Shown: positions 9,204 through 18,116 of the stretch, one piece after another
How positions within the stretch are numbered: the stretch's first letter is position 1
Layout of the letters: every line of letters starts with the position of its first letter
Assembly (NCBI RefSeq): GCF_002814095.1
Contig: NZ_CP021913.1
Location: 2,886,001 to 2,950,000 of the forward strand
Reading direction: 5' to 3'
DNA from: Sagittula sp. P11
Lineage (GTDB): Bacteria > Pseudomonadota > Alphaproteobacteria > Rhodobacterales > Rhodobacteraceae
Length of the DNA stretch: 64,000 bases
The notes under the pieces: model-generated
The model's database searches: none
Told to the model about the DNA's origin: nothing
The model's input: the letters and a program-made list of their open reading frames with translations, nothing else
Translations under genes and position numbers: made by a program

Positions 9204-11030
9204 TCAGGCCGCGGAGACAGCGCCCCCCGCCCGGGGATGTTTCAGCAGGCTGTCCAGCGGATCGTGTTCCGCCACGAGGTGACCGCCGCCCATGTCGCGC
9301 AGTTGCGGAACATACACCTCGCCCTGATCGGCCAGACGAGAGGGCAGGAACCGCAGCGAGGCGCGCGGGTCCATGGGCGAGGGCAGCTCGCCCGGGATGC
9401 GGATGCGGGTCCGGGCGCGCTCGGCCTCCGGATCGGGGATCGGCACGGCGGAAATCAGCGCCTGCGTGTAGGGATGCTGCGGACGGGCACAGATGGTATC
9501 TGCATCGCCCATTTCCACGATCCGCCCGAGGTAGAGCACCATGATCCGGTTGGAGATCGCGCGGACCACGGACAGGTCATGGCTGATGAACAGCATCGAC
9601 ATGCCGAATTCGTCCTGAAGGTCCTTCAACAGCTTCACGATCTGCGCCTGGATCGAGACGTCGAGCGCGCTGACCGCCTCGTCGCAGACGATAAGCTTGG
9701 GCCGGGTGATCATCGCGCGGGCGATGCCGACGCGCTGGTTCTGACCGCCGGACAACTCGTGCGGGTAGCGGTTGTACATCGACGGGTCGAGGCCGACGCG
9801 GGTCATCATCGCCGCCACTTCCTCGCGCCGCTCGCGGGCGGTCATCTCGGGGCGGTGGGTCTGCAACGGCTCCGCGATCGAGGCGGAGATGGTCAGCCGG
9901 GGATCGAGGCTCGCCAGCGGGTCCTGGAAGACGATCTGCAGGTCGCGGCGTTCCCGCTTCAGCGCCTTGCGGTCCAGTTCGGTCAGCGGCTTGCCCAGCC
10001 AGGACACGGTGCCCGACTGCGACGCGATCAGCTGCAGCACCGCGCGGGCGAGGGTGGACTTGCCGCAGCCGGATTCACCGACGATGCCCAGCGTTTCGCC
10101 TTCCTTCAGGTCGAAGCTGACGCCGTTGACCGCCTTTAGCGGCACCGTGCGCCCGAAGAGCCCGCCCTTGACGGTGATCGGGAAGTGCACCTTCAGGTCG
10201 TCCACGTCGAGGACGGTCCTGCCGGTGACGTCGCCCGGTGCATCGCCCTTGTCGATCCGGGGCATGGCTTCAAGCAGCTTGCGCGTGTAGGCGTGTTCGG
10301 GCCGTGCGAAGATGCGCTCCACCGGGCCGTCCTCCACGAACTCGCCCAGTCGCATCACCTTCACGTGGTCGCACATGCGGGCGACGACGCCCATGTCGTG
10401 GGTGATGAGTGCAATGGCGGTGCCCATCTCCTTCTGGAGGGTGGCCATGAGGTCCAGAACCTCCGCCTGCACGGTCACGTCGAGTGCGGTGGTCGGTTCG
10501 TCCGCGATCAGCAGCTTCGGGTCGCAGAGCATGGCCTGGGCGATCATCACGCGCTGGCGCATCCCGCCCGACAGTTCGTGGGGGTACTGGTCGAGGCGGC
10601 GCTCGGCCTCCGGGATCTGGACGCGGTTCAGCCAGTCGAGGCAGTGGGCACGTGCCGCACGGCCGCGCAGACCCCTGTGGACCCGCAGCACCTCGGCCAT
10701 CTGCGCGCCGATCTTCAGGTGCGGGGTAAGCGCGGTCAGCGGGTCCTGGAAGATCATGCCCACGTCCGCGCCCCGGATCGCGTTCAGCCGTTTCAGGGGC
10801 ACGTTCAGGATCTCCTGCCCGGACAAGGTCACCGACCCGGTGGCGCGTCCGTTCGGAGGCAGAAGGCCCATCGCGGCCATGAAGCTCTGCGACTTGCCGG
10901 AACCGCTTTCACCCACGATGCCAAGACACTGGCCTGCGGCGATGTCGAAGGACACGCCCTTGACGGCCTGCACTTCGCCATCGGGCGTGTCGAAGGAGAC
11001 GTTCAGATCCTTGACGGAAAACACGGTCAT
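9204..11030 (-). CDS. Oligopeptide/dipeptide ABC transporter, fused double ATPase (OppD-OppF type)
   Basis: One 608-residue protein carries two complete ABC ATPase domains. The first has Walker A GESGSGKS, signature LSGGMRQR and Walker B IADEPTTALD. The second has GESGCGKST, LSGGQNQR and CDEAVSALD. Each is followed by the oligopeptide-family C-terminal extension (for example HPYTQALISAVP, PGELPSPMDP). In most Opp systems these are two genes, OppD and OppF. The ATPase energises peptide import through the two permeases encoded just upstream (start 2 bp after the OppC-type stop). Substrate choice cannot be read from this subunit. Confidence 0.95.
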   Translation of the reverse strand: MTVFSVKDLNVSFDTPDGEVQAVKGVSFDIAAGQCLGIVGESGSGKSQSFMAAMGLLPPNGRATGSVTLSGQEILNVPLKRLNAIRGADVGMIFQDPLTALTPHLKIGAQMAEVLRVHRGLRGRAARAHCLDWLNRVQIPEAERRLDQYPHELSGGMRQRVMIAQAMLCDPKLLIADEPTTALDVTVQAEVLDLMATLQKEMGTAIALITHDMGVVARMCDHVKVMRLGEFVEDGPVERIFARPEHAYTRKLLEAMPRIDKGDAPGDVTGRTVLDVDDLKVHFPITVKGGLFGRTVPLKAVNGVSFDLKEGETLGIVGESGCGKSTLARAVLQLIASQSGTVSWLGKPLTELDRKALKRERRDLQIVFQDPLASLDPRLTISASIAEPLQTHRPEMTARERREEVAAMMTRVGLDPSMYNRYPHELSGGQNQRVGIARAMITRPKLIVCDEAVSALDVSIQAQIVKLLKDLQDEFGMSMLFISHDLSVVRAISNRIMVLYLGRIVEMGDADTICARPQHPYTQALISAVPIPDPEAERARTRIRIPGELPSPMDPRASLRFLPSRLADQGEVYVPQLRDMGGGHLVAEHDPLDSLLKHPRAGGAVSAA

Positions 11031-11031
11031 G

Positions 11032-11967
11032 TCAGCGGTCCTTCGGGTCGAGCGCGTCGCGCAGGCCGTCGCCGATGAAGAACATCGCGATGATCAGCGT
11101 GACGTAGAAGAAAAGCGGAAACAGCAACTGCCAGAGGGTGCCGTAGGCCATGGTGCCCGCGCCCTCGGCGATCAGGCGGCCGAGGGAGGTGTTGGGCTCA
11201 GATATGCCGAGGCCGAGGAAGGAGATGAAGCTTTCGGCCAAGATCATCTCGGGCACCAGCAGCGAGGCATAGACGATCACCACACCCGCGAGGTTGGGCA
11301 GGATGTGGCGGCGGATGATGGTGGCCTCCGACACGCCGGTGGCGCGGGCCGCCTCGATGAACTCCCGGCCCTTGAGCGTCAGGGTCTGGCCGCGGACGAT
11401 GCGGCTCATGGTCAGCCAGGAAACCGCGCCGAGCCCGAGGAACAGCGCGACGAAGCTGCGTCCGGCGACGACGAGGATGAGGATCAGGATCAGTGTCAGC
11501 GGGATGGCCAGCATGATGTCCACGAAGCGCATCATGACGCTGTCGAGACGACCGCCGAAGTAGCCCGCGACGACGCCCCAGAGCGTGCCGACGACCAGCG
11601 CCATGGCGGCGCCGATCAGCCCGACCAGCAGCGATGTGCGCGTTGCCTGGATCGTCCGGGCGTAGAGGTCGCGGCCAAGGTCGTCGACGCCGAAGTAGTG
11701 CCCCGTCTCCAGCGACGGCATGCCCATGCCCTTCACGTCGCCCATCACGACCCAGTCGATTTCCTCGTTGGACCATTGCGAAAGCAGGGGGCCGAACAGC
11801 ACGAACAGCACGATCAGCGCGAGGATGACGACGCTGGCCATGGCGGCCTTGTTGCGCAGGAAGCGGTTGAAGGCGTCCCTCAGCAGCGACCGACCGCGCA
11901 CCGCGGTGAAGTCGGTGATCTCGCCGGCCAGCGCGGCGGCCTTGGGGGATGTTCCGAAAAAGCGCAT
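11032..11967 (-). CDS. Peptide ABC transporter permease, OppC/DppC type
   Basis: The 311-residue membrane protein has an N-terminal OppC-type leader segment (SLLRDAFNRFLRNKAAMASV), about six transmembrane helices, and the EAA loop with ARATGVSEATIIRRHILPNL that contacts the ATPase. It ends FFIGDGLRDALDPKDR, a typical OppC/DppC C-terminus. It lies 1 bp from the OppB-type gene and 1 bp from the ATPase gene, so the three are one transcript. Confidence 0.94.
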   Translation of the reverse strand: MRFFGTSPKAAALAGEITDFTAVRGRSLLRDAFNRFLRNKAAMASVVILALIVLFVLFGPLLSQWSNEEIDWVVMGDVKGMGMPSLETGHYFGVDDLGRDLYARTIQATRTSLLVGLIGAAMALVVGTLWGVVAGYFGGRLDSVMMRFVDIMLAIPLTLILILILVVAGRSFVALFLGLGAVSWLTMSRIVRGQTLTLKGREFIEAARATGVSEATIIRRHILPNLAGVVIVYASLLVPEMILAESFISFLGLGISEPNTSLGRLIAEGAGTMAYGTLWQLLFPLFFYVTLIIAMFFIGDGLRDALDPKDR

Positions 11968-11968
11968 G

Positions 11969-12892
11969 TCAGTACCGGATCTTGGGATCGAACCACGCGT
12001 AGGCGAGGTCGGTCAGCAGGTTCACGATGACGGTCAGCGCGCCATAGAGGATCGTCACGCCCAGCAGCACCGCGTAGTCGCGGGTGAGGGCGGAGTTCAC
12101 ATAGCTCTGACCGAGGCCGCCGGTGGAGAAGTAGAGGTCCACGAAGACCGAGCCCGTCAGCACGTAGACGAAGACCGGCCCGAGGTAGGAGATCACCGGC
12201 AGAAGCGTCGGCTTCATCGCGTGCCGCCAGATGATCGTGCTTTGCGGCAGGCCCTTGGCGCGGGCGGTGCGGATGAAGTTGGAGTTCAGCACCTCCAGCA
12301 TCGACGAGCGGGTGATCCGGGCGACGGACCCCATGTAGGAGGTCGAGAGCGCGATCACCGGCATGATCAGGTATTCCCACTGTCCGCCGTTCCACCCGCC
12401 GCCGGGCAGCAGGCCCAGCCAGAGCGTGAAGGTCAGGATCAGGATGGGGCCCATGATGAAGTTCGGCAGCGCCTGCGCGGCGATCCCCAGCGACACGGCG
12501 AAATAGTCGATCCAGGTGTTGTGCCGGATCGCGGCGGCGATGCCCAGCGTCACGCCCACGACGGTCGCGGCGAGGAACGACAGCGAGCCATAGGTCAGCG
12601 AGATCGGGAAACCCTGCGCGATGATGTCGTTCACGTCGCGGTCCTTGTAGACGAAGGACGGACCGAAATCGAAATGCAGGACGATGTTGGCGAAGTAGTT
12701 CCAGAGCTGTTTCCACAGCGGCTGGTCGAGGCCGTACCGGCGCTCGATGTTGGCAAGCACCTCGGGGGGGAGGGGGCGTTCGGAGGTGAATGGCCCGCCG
12801 GGAGCAAGCTGCATCATGGTGAAGGCGGCGATCACCAGCAACAGGATCGTCGGGACAGCCACCAGAAGCCGTCGGATCACGTAGGAAAGCAT
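11969..12892 (-). CDS. Peptide ABC transporter permease, OppB/DppB type
   Basis: The 307-residue protein opens MLSYVIRRLLVAVPTILLL, the standard first helix of OppB/DppB permeases, followed by a periplasmic loop and five more helices. The EAA loop is ARAKGLPQSTIIWRHAMKPT. The C-terminus is AYAWFDPKIRY. I took the ATG at 12892; an in-frame GTG at 12925 would add 11 residues that do not fit the family start. It follows the binding-protein gene after a 132-bp gap and is the second gene of the operon. Confidence 0.93.
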   Translation of the reverse strand: MLSYVIRRLLVAVPTILLLVIAAFTMMQLAPGGPFTSERPLPPEVLANIERRYGLDQPLWKQLWNYFANIVLHFDFGPSFVYKDRDVNDIIAQGFPISLTYGSLSFLAATVVGVTLGIAAAIRHNTWIDYFAVSLGIAAQALPNFIMGPILILTFTLWLGLLPGGGWNGGQWEYLIMPVIALSTSYMGSVARITRSSMLEVLNSNFIRTARAKGLPQSTIIWRHAMKPTLLPVISYLGPVFVYVLTGSVFVDLYFSTGGLGQSYVNSALTRDYAVLLGVTILYGALTVIVNLLTDLAYAWFDPKIRY

Positions 12893-13024
12893 GTGGGGTT
12901 CAACCTTGCGGATGTGGATCGGCACCCCGGGACCGGGACTTGGCCGGTGCCCGTGTCCCTGCGCACAGTCGGGAGGCGCGGGGACAGGTCCCGGCGCGAA
13001 CGCCGGGACGGGTCTCGGGAGGGG

Positions 13025-14650
13025 TTACTCGGCGACCTTGTAGAGGTCCTTCGAATACCAGTTCTGTTCGACGTTGTTCACCGGCCAGTTGCCCACGTCG
13101 CTGTCCATCATGTAGACGCCTGCCGCGTGGTAGACCGGGATCACCGGCATGTCCTGTGCAAAGATCTGCTCGGCCTCGGCGTAGAGCGGCGCGCTGTCGT
13201 CGGCGGACTTCGCCTCCTGGATCAGGGCGTCGTAGTCGGCGTTGGAGTACTTGCCGTCGTTGTAGCCGGACGGCGTCGTCAGCAGGTCGAGGAAGGTGGA
13301 CGCCTCGTTGTAGTCGCCGCACCATGCGCCGCGTGCCAGTTCGAAGTCCTGGTTGCCGCGCACCTCGAGGAAGACCTTCCACTCCATGTTGGACAGCTCG
13401 ACCTCGACGCCCAGCTTCTGCTTCCACATCTGCGACATGACCACGGCGATCTTCTGGTGGTTGTCGGAGGTGTTGTACATCATGCCGAACTTCAGCGGGT
13501 TCTCGGGGCCGTAGCCTGCCTCTGCCAGCAGTTCCTTGGCCTTCTCGTCGCGCTCTGCCTGGGTCATCTCCTGCATCTCGGTGACCGGCGGTTCGAAGTT
13601 GGCCACGGCGGCCGGTGCGAAGGTGTAGGCAGACACTTCACCGCCCGCCAGCACGTTCTTGGTGATGATGTCGCGGTCGATGGCCAGCGCCAGCGCCTTG
13701 CGCACGTTCACGTCCTTAAAGGCTTCGGGGCCGCTGTCGGACAGGTTGAACGTGTAGTAGTAGTTGCACAGCCGCGGAAAGCTGATCGCCTCCTCGGGGT
13801 GTTCCTCGGACAGGCGCGGGAACTGGCCTGCGGGGACCTCGGTGCGGTCGAGCTCACCGGCGAGGAAACGCGTCAGTGCCACGTTCTCGTCGTTTATGAC
13901 CAGCGCGACGGTCTTGTCGATGATGGTGTTCTCGTTGTCCCAGTACATCTCGTTGCGCTCGCGGGTGGAGCGTTCGTTCGGGATGTGCTCGGTCAGCACG
14001 TAGGCGCCGTTGGAAACGATGTTTTCCGTCTTGGTCCAGTCGTCGCCGAATTCCTCGATCACCTTCTGCGGTGCCGGGAAGGTCGTGGCGTGCGTCACCA
14101 TCTGCGGGAAGTAGGACAGCGGCTGGCTGAGCTTCACCTCGAGGGTGCGATCGTCGATGGCGGTCACGCCCAGCTCTTCCGGTGCCATATCGCCTGCGAT
14201 GATCGCGTCTGCGTTCTCGATGGACATGAGCGACATGTACCACTGGTAGGGCGACGCCAGTTCCGGAGAGACGGCGCGGCGCCACGCAAAGACGAAGTCC
14301 TGCGCGGTCACGGGATCGCCGTTCGACCACTTCGCATCGTCGCGCAGCGTGAAGGTGTAGGTGGTCTTGTCCTCGGAGGCCTCGAAACCGGTGGCGACAC
14401 CGGGCACCAGTTCGCCGTTCTCGTCCTGGTTCATCAGGCCCTCGAACAGGTCGCGCGCCAGTTCGGAGCCGGTCACGTCCTCGACCACCTGCGGGTCGAG
14501 CGAAGAGAACTCGTCGAGGATGCGGTAGGTGAAGGTCTGTTCCGCGGCCAGCGGCTCGCCGGTCTCGGGGTGGGTCTCCTGGGCCAGTCCGGCGGTGGCG
14601 ATGCCGGCGCTCAGGAATGTCGTCAGGGTCAGGTGGGCAAGTCTTGTCAT
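13025..14650 (-). CDS. Oligopeptide ABC transporter periplasmic binding protein (OppA type, SBP family 5)
   Basis: The 541-residue protein has a signal peptide (MTRLAHLTLTTFLSAGIATA, cut near GLA-QET) and the family-5 pattern: an early FTYRILDEFSSLDPQVVEDV strand, DDAKWSNGDPVTAQDFVFAW, then DVNVRKALALAIDRDII. It captures peptides in the periplasm for the OppB/C permeases. The ATG at 14650 has AAGGGA about 8 bp upstream. It is the first gene of the operon, so promoter elements should lie within 14651-14820. Its length and motif order match OppA closely. Confidence 0.93.
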   Translation of the reverse strand: MTRLAHLTLTTFLSAGIATAGLAQETHPETGEPLAAEQTFTYRILDEFSSLDPQVVEDVTGSELARDLFEGLMNQDENGELVPGVATGFEASEDKTTYTFTLRDDAKWSNGDPVTAQDFVFAWRRAVSPELASPYQWYMSLMSIENADAIIAGDMAPEELGVTAIDDRTLEVKLSQPLSYFPQMVTHATTFPAPQKVIEEFGDDWTKTENIVSNGAYVLTEHIPNERSTRERNEMYWDNENTIIDKTVALVINDENVALTRFLAGELDRTEVPAGQFPRLSEEHPEEAISFPRLCNYYYTFNLSDSGPEAFKDVNVRKALALAIDRDIITKNVLAGGEVSAYTFAPAAVANFEPPVTEMQEMTQAERDEKAKELLAEAGYGPENPLKFGMMYNTSDNHQKIAVVMSQMWKQKLGVEVELSNMEWKVFLEVRGNQDFELARGAWCGDYNEASTFLDLLTTPSGYNDGKYSNADYDALIQEAKSADDSAPLYAEAEQIFAQDMPVIPVYHAAGVYMMDSDVGNWPVNNVEQNWYSKDLYKVAE

Positions 14651-15078
14651 TATGAGCGTCCCTTGCTGGGTCCGGGCGATCCCGCCCTTCGTGTTATGGT
14701 GTAGTCTTTTCCAGGTGTGGCAACCTGAGTTTGAGTTAGCGTACACCGGAATGGGTACTTCAGGTTGGCCGTTTCTGCCATCGGCAAATCAATACCGAAG
14801 GCAATCTGTCGGGCAATAGGGGCGTACGCGACGTTATCCGGGCAGCGGCGCAGATAGACGTTTCCTTCCCCGGCAGCCTGTAATGTCTGCACGAATGTTG
14901 CGCCCTGCGACGGTCCCGCGCAATGGCCGCCGCGCCTAGCGGCGGCAAGCCGCTGGCTTCGGGGCCACGGATGCCGACGGATGCGCCGCGACGCTTGAAC
15001 CCGGGGCGCGTGACTCAGGTTTGATTTGCATCCGACGCCTGAATATCTGAGAAGGGCAGACCAACACTGCGGGGTTCC
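14651..15078. other. Divergent intergenic region between oppA-type gene and psd
   Basis: No gene is supported here. A perfect 8-bp stem with 5-nt loop (GCCGCCGC/GCGGCGGC, 14926-14946) sits mid-region. A weak sigma-70-like pair for psd, TTGATT at 15021 and TATCTG at 15044, has a 17-bp spacer. Neither is strong enough to call separately. Confidence 0.4.
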
Positions 15079-15762
15079 ATGTCTGTCTCCATGCTGTCCA
15101 CCTTCGTCAAGCCGATGCATCCGGAAGGACGAAAGTTCGTTGCCATAGCAGCCGCAATCGCGGTCGTGCTGTTCCTTGTGTGGGAGCCGCTCGGCTGGCT
15201 TGCCGCGGGCGTGACCGTCTGGGTCTACTACTTCTTCCGCGACCCGGAGCGGGTGATCCCCGAGCGCCCGGATGTCATGGTCTCCCCCGCCGACGGGCTT
15301 GTCTCGCTGCTGGAACCGGCCGTGCCGCCGGCAGAGCTGGGACTGGGCGAGGCAGAGATGGTGCGCATCTCCGTCTTCATGTCGGTCTTCAACTGTCACG
15401 TGAACCGCCTGCCGTCCGCAGGCACGGTCGATGTCGTCGCCTACCGGCCCGGCAAGTTCCTCAACGCCTCGCTCGACAAGGCGTCGGAGGACAACGAGCG
15501 CAACGGCCTGGCCGTGACCCTGCCGGACGGGCGGCGCTATGGCGTCGTGCAGATCGCGGGCCTCGTGGCGCGGCGCATCCTGTGCTGGACCAAGAACGGC
15601 GACACGCTGGAGCGGGGCGAACGGTTCGGCCTGATCCGCTTTGGGTCGCGTCTCGACATCTACCTGCCGCCCGGCGCCACGCCGCTGGTGCGCATCGGCC
15701 AAACGATGGTCGCGGGCGAAACCGTCATCGCCGACCTGACCGCCGAAAGCGGGGAAGGCTGA
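15079..15762 (+). CDS. psd: Phosphatidylserine decarboxylase proenzyme
   Basis: The 227-residue protein makes phosphatidylethanolamine by decarboxylating phosphatidylserine at the inner membrane. It is the short, archaeal/alphaproteobacterial form. There are two hydrophobic segments near residues 19-52, then [12 protein letters not shown], the SPADGLV motif (residues 69-75), and [13 protein letters not shown] (100-112). The self-cleavage site is G189-S190 in [11 protein letters not shown]; the serine becomes the pyruvoyl group. The phosphatidylserine synthase gene follows after 3 bp, so the two steps of the pathway are cotranscribed. Confidence 0.96.
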   Translation: MSVSMLSTFVKPMHPEGRKFVAIAAAIAVVLFLVWEPLGWLAAGVTVWVYYFFRDPERVIPERPDVMVSPADGLVSLLEPAVPPAELGLGEAEMVRISVFMSVFNCHVNRLPSAGTVDVVAYRPGKFLNASLDKASEDNERNGLAVTLPDGRRYGVVQIAGLVARRILCWTKNGDTLERGERFGLIRFGSRLDIYLPPGATPLVRIGQTMVAGETVIADLTAESGEG

Positions 15763-15765
15763 ACC

Positions 15766-16533
15766 ATGCCTGACCTCCCCACCGAGCCGGAAACCCAGCC
15801 GGAGGACCGCAGCCAGGTCTCCCTGCTGCTGCTCCTGCCGAACATGGTGACGCTGACGGGCATGAGCTTCGGCTTCACCGCCATCCGTTTCGCCATGGAG
15901 GGGCGGTTTGGGGCGGCGGTGTTCGCCATCCTGATCGCCGCGCTGGCGGACGGGCTCGACGGGTTGCTCGCCCGCAAGCTCAAGGCCGAGTCGCCGATGG
16001 GCGCGCAACTGGATTCGCTGTCCGATTTCCTCTGCTTCGGCGTCGCGCCCGCGATTGTCGTCTACCAGGTCCACTTGTCTCATACCGGCGGCTTCGGCTG
16101 GGTCTTTGCGCTGCTCTTTGCCGCCGCGACCTGCCTGCGTCTCGCCCGGTTCAACGTCATGTCGGGCCAGGCGGATGAAAGCGCGGGGCCCAAGCGGCAC
16201 TTTGTCGGCGTCCCCGCGCCGGCAGGGGCGATGCTGGGCCTTCTGCCGGTGTTCATGATGCTCGCCGGCGGCTGGGACGCGGGAGAGGCCCCGGCGATGG
16301 TCGCCCTCTGGCTCGCGCTCATCGGTATGCTCATGATCTCCAAGCTGAAGACGCCGTCGCCCAAGGCGATCAAGGTGCCGCGCCGGATGATCGCCGTCAT
16401 CCTGTTTGCCACCGTGACCGTCATCGGCTTCAGCTTCACCCACCCGTGGTACCTGCTGGTGCTGATCGACTGGGCCTATCTGGCCGTTGTCGCGCTGGCT
16501 GTCATCCGTGCGCGCGGACGGCTGTTCGGCTGA
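15766..16533 (+). CDS. pssA: CDP-diacylglycerol-serine O-phosphatidyltransferase
   Basis: The 255-residue membrane protein carries the full CDP-alcohol phosphatidyltransferase signature D65-G66-x2-A69-R70-x8-G79-x3-D83-x3-D87, within ADGLDGLLARKLKAESPMG and the residues after it. About seven to eight hydrophobic helices follow. It transfers phosphatidyl from CDP-diacylglycerol to serine and supplies the substrate of the neighbouring decarboxylase. It starts 3 bp after psd. Confidence 0.95.
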   Translation: MPDLPTEPETQPEDRSQVSLLLLLPNMVTLTGMSFGFTAIRFAMEGRFGAAVFAILIAALADGLDGLLARKLKAESPMGAQLDSLSDFLCFGVAPAIVVYQVHLSHTGGFGWVFALLFAAATCLRLARFNVMSGQADESAGPKRHFVGVPAPAGAMLGLLPVFMMLAGGWDAGEAPAMVALWLALIGMLMISKLKTPSPKAIKVPRRMIAVILFATVTVIGFSFTHPWYLLVLIDWAYLAVVALAVIRARGRLFG

Positions 16534-16599
16534 ACCTCCGGCCCCTCCGCGTTGACAAGCCCGGCCCGGACCCTCACCAATCGGGAAGGGGGTAGGGCC

Positions 16600-17226
16600 A
16601 TGGACGTTCAGAAAAGCGCAACGCTGGTGGCGGAGCGGATCGCCGAGACACCGATACGGGGGCGGCGGCGGCTGGTCGCCGTGGCCGGGGCGCCGGGATC
16701 GGGAAAATCGACGCTGGCGCATGTGGTTGCCGCGCGCGTGCCCAACGCGGCGGTGATGCCGATGGACGGGTTTCACCTCGACGACCGGCTGCTGCGGCCT
16801 GCCGGGCTGCTGCCGCGCAAGGGCGCACCCGAGACCTTTGACTTCGGCGGTTTCCGCGCCTGCCTGGCCCGTGTCGCCGAAGAGGACGAGGTCATCCTGC
16901 CCGTCTTCGACCGCACCCGCGAAATCGCCATCGCCGGGGCCGAACGTATCGGCCCGGAGACGGAGACGGTGATCGTCGAGGGCAACTACCTGTGCCTCGC
17001 CCAGGACCCGTGGAGCGCGCTGTCCGACCTGTGGGACCTGACGGTCTACCTGTCGGTGCCGATGGAGGAACTGGAGCGGCGCCTGATCGAACGCTGGGTG
17101 AGCTACGAATACGACCATGCCGGTGCGCGCGAAAAGGCCATGGGCAACGATATCCCGAACGCGCACCGGGTGGCGGAACAGCTCGGCCCGGTCGACCTGA
17201 CCATCGATTGGGAAGGGCATCCGTGA
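16600..17226 (+). CDS. P-loop sugar/nucleoside kinase-like protein (FrcK / uridine-kinase-like)
   Basis: The 208-residue protein has a P-loop GAPGSGKSTLAHVVA (about residues 31-45), the MDGFHLDD motif shared by pantothenate and uridine kinases, DRTREIAIAG, and IVEGNYLCL as the Walker-B-like strand. Related proteins are annotated as nucleoside/nucleotide kinases, and one sits in rhizobial fructose-transport operons as FrcK, but the substrate is not certain for the family. The ATG at 16600 follows GGGAAGGGGG. It starts 66 bp after pssA and may belong to a different transcript; there is no functional link to its neighbours that I can see. Confidence 0.82.
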   Translation: MDVQKSATLVAERIAETPIRGRRRLVAVAGAPGSGKSTLAHVVAARVPNAAVMPMDGFHLDDRLLRPAGLLPRKGAPETFDFGGFRACLARVAEEDEVILPVFDRTREIAIAGAERIGPETETVIVEGNYLCLAQDPWSALSDLWDLTVYLSVPMEELERRLIERWVSYEYDHAGAREKAMGNDIPNAHRVAEQLGPVDLTIDWEGHP

Positions 17227-17327
17227 CCTCTCCGCCGCACATTGAGCCGCACTGCAGCATGGACGGTGGTTGCCGGGATGCGGCTGCGGCATAAATCCTG
17301 CAGGGACAAGCAGGCAGAGGTCGCTTC

Positions 17328-18116
17328 ATGGGTTTGATCGTGTTCACCGACCTAGACGGCACCTTGCTGGATCACGACACGTATTCGTGGGAGGCGGCGC
17401 GCCCGGCACTGGATGCGTTGAAGGCGCGGGACGTTCCCCTGATCCTTGCCACGTCGAAGACCTCGGCGGAGGTTGCGCCCTTGCATGCCGACCTCGGCCT
17501 TGGCGATACGCCTGCCATCGTGGAGAACGGTGCAGGGGTTTACCGGCCCGCAGAAGGTGTGGCGCAGGACAGCGAGGACCACGCCCGCATCCGCCGCGCC
17601 CTTTCCGATCTGGCACCGGAACTTCGGGCCGGGTTCCGCGGTTTTGCCGACATGACCGCAGAGGAGATCGCGGAGGTGACGGGACTTGGCCTGGACGGCG
17701 CCGAACGGGCCGGGCAGCGGTGCTTCTCCGAACCCGGGCTGTGGTCCGGAACGGACGAGGCGCGCGACGCCTTCCTCGCCGGGCTTGGCATGTACGGCGT
17801 CCGGGGGCGCAGCGGCGGGCGGTTCCTGACCCTGTCGCTGGGCCGGACAAAGGCGGATGCCATGCGCGAACTCGCCCGGGAAATGGGCGCCACCCGGACA
17901 ATTGCGCTTGGCGACGCGCCCAACGACATCGAGATGCTTCAGACGGCTGACATCGGCGTCGTCGTGCGCAACGATCACGGTCCGGGCCTGCCTCTGCTGG
18001 AGGGGGAGGACGCGGGGCGCATCCTGCGCACCGACCTCCCGGGGCCCGCGGGCTGGGCGGCGGCGGTGCTGTCGCTTCTTGACGATTACGACGCGAAGGA
18101 TCCCGCGCATGGCTGA
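17328..18116 (+). CDS. HAD-IIB phosphatase, mannosyl/glucosyl-3-phosphoglycerate phosphatase type
   Basis: The 262-residue protein has HAD motif I FTDLDGTLL (D8 nucleophile, D10), motif II around ILATSKTSAE, the phosphoglycerate-phosphatase feature VENGAGVY, motif III lysine in RTKADAM, and motif IV ALGDAPNDIEML. This pattern fits the MpgP/YedP group. The next gene overlaps it by 8 bp and encodes the matching glycosyltransferase, so I infer removal of phosphate from glucosyl- or mannosyl-3-phosphoglycerate to give the free compatible solute. Which sugar is used cannot be read from the sequence; the GH13 gene nearby favours glucose. Confidence 0.85.
   Translation: MGLIVFTDLDGTLLDHDTYSWEAARPALDALKARDVPLILATSKTSAEVAPLHADLGLGDTPAIVENGAGVYRPAEGVAQDSEDHARIRRALSDLAPELRAGFRGFADMTAEEIAEVTGLGLDGAERAGQRCFSEPGLWSGTDEARDAFLAGLGMYGVRGRSGGRFLTLSLGRTKADAMRELAREMGATRTIALGDAPNDIEMLQTADIGVVVRNDHGPGLPLLEGEDAGRILRTDLPGPAGWAAAVLSLLDDYDAKDPAHG

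Noticed and set aside
11720-14704. 994-codon open frame opposite the peptide-transport genes
   Set aside because: It spans three real genes and their gaps on the other strand, with shadow-type composition.
14926-14946. GC hairpin as a terminator
   Set aside because: It lies between divergent genes with no gene end nearby, so there is nothing to terminate; left as an unexplained dyad.
14650-17292. 880-codon minus-strand frame across psd, pssA and the kinase gene
   Set aside because: Crosses three convincing plus-strand genes; H/R/Q/D-rich product without a domain.
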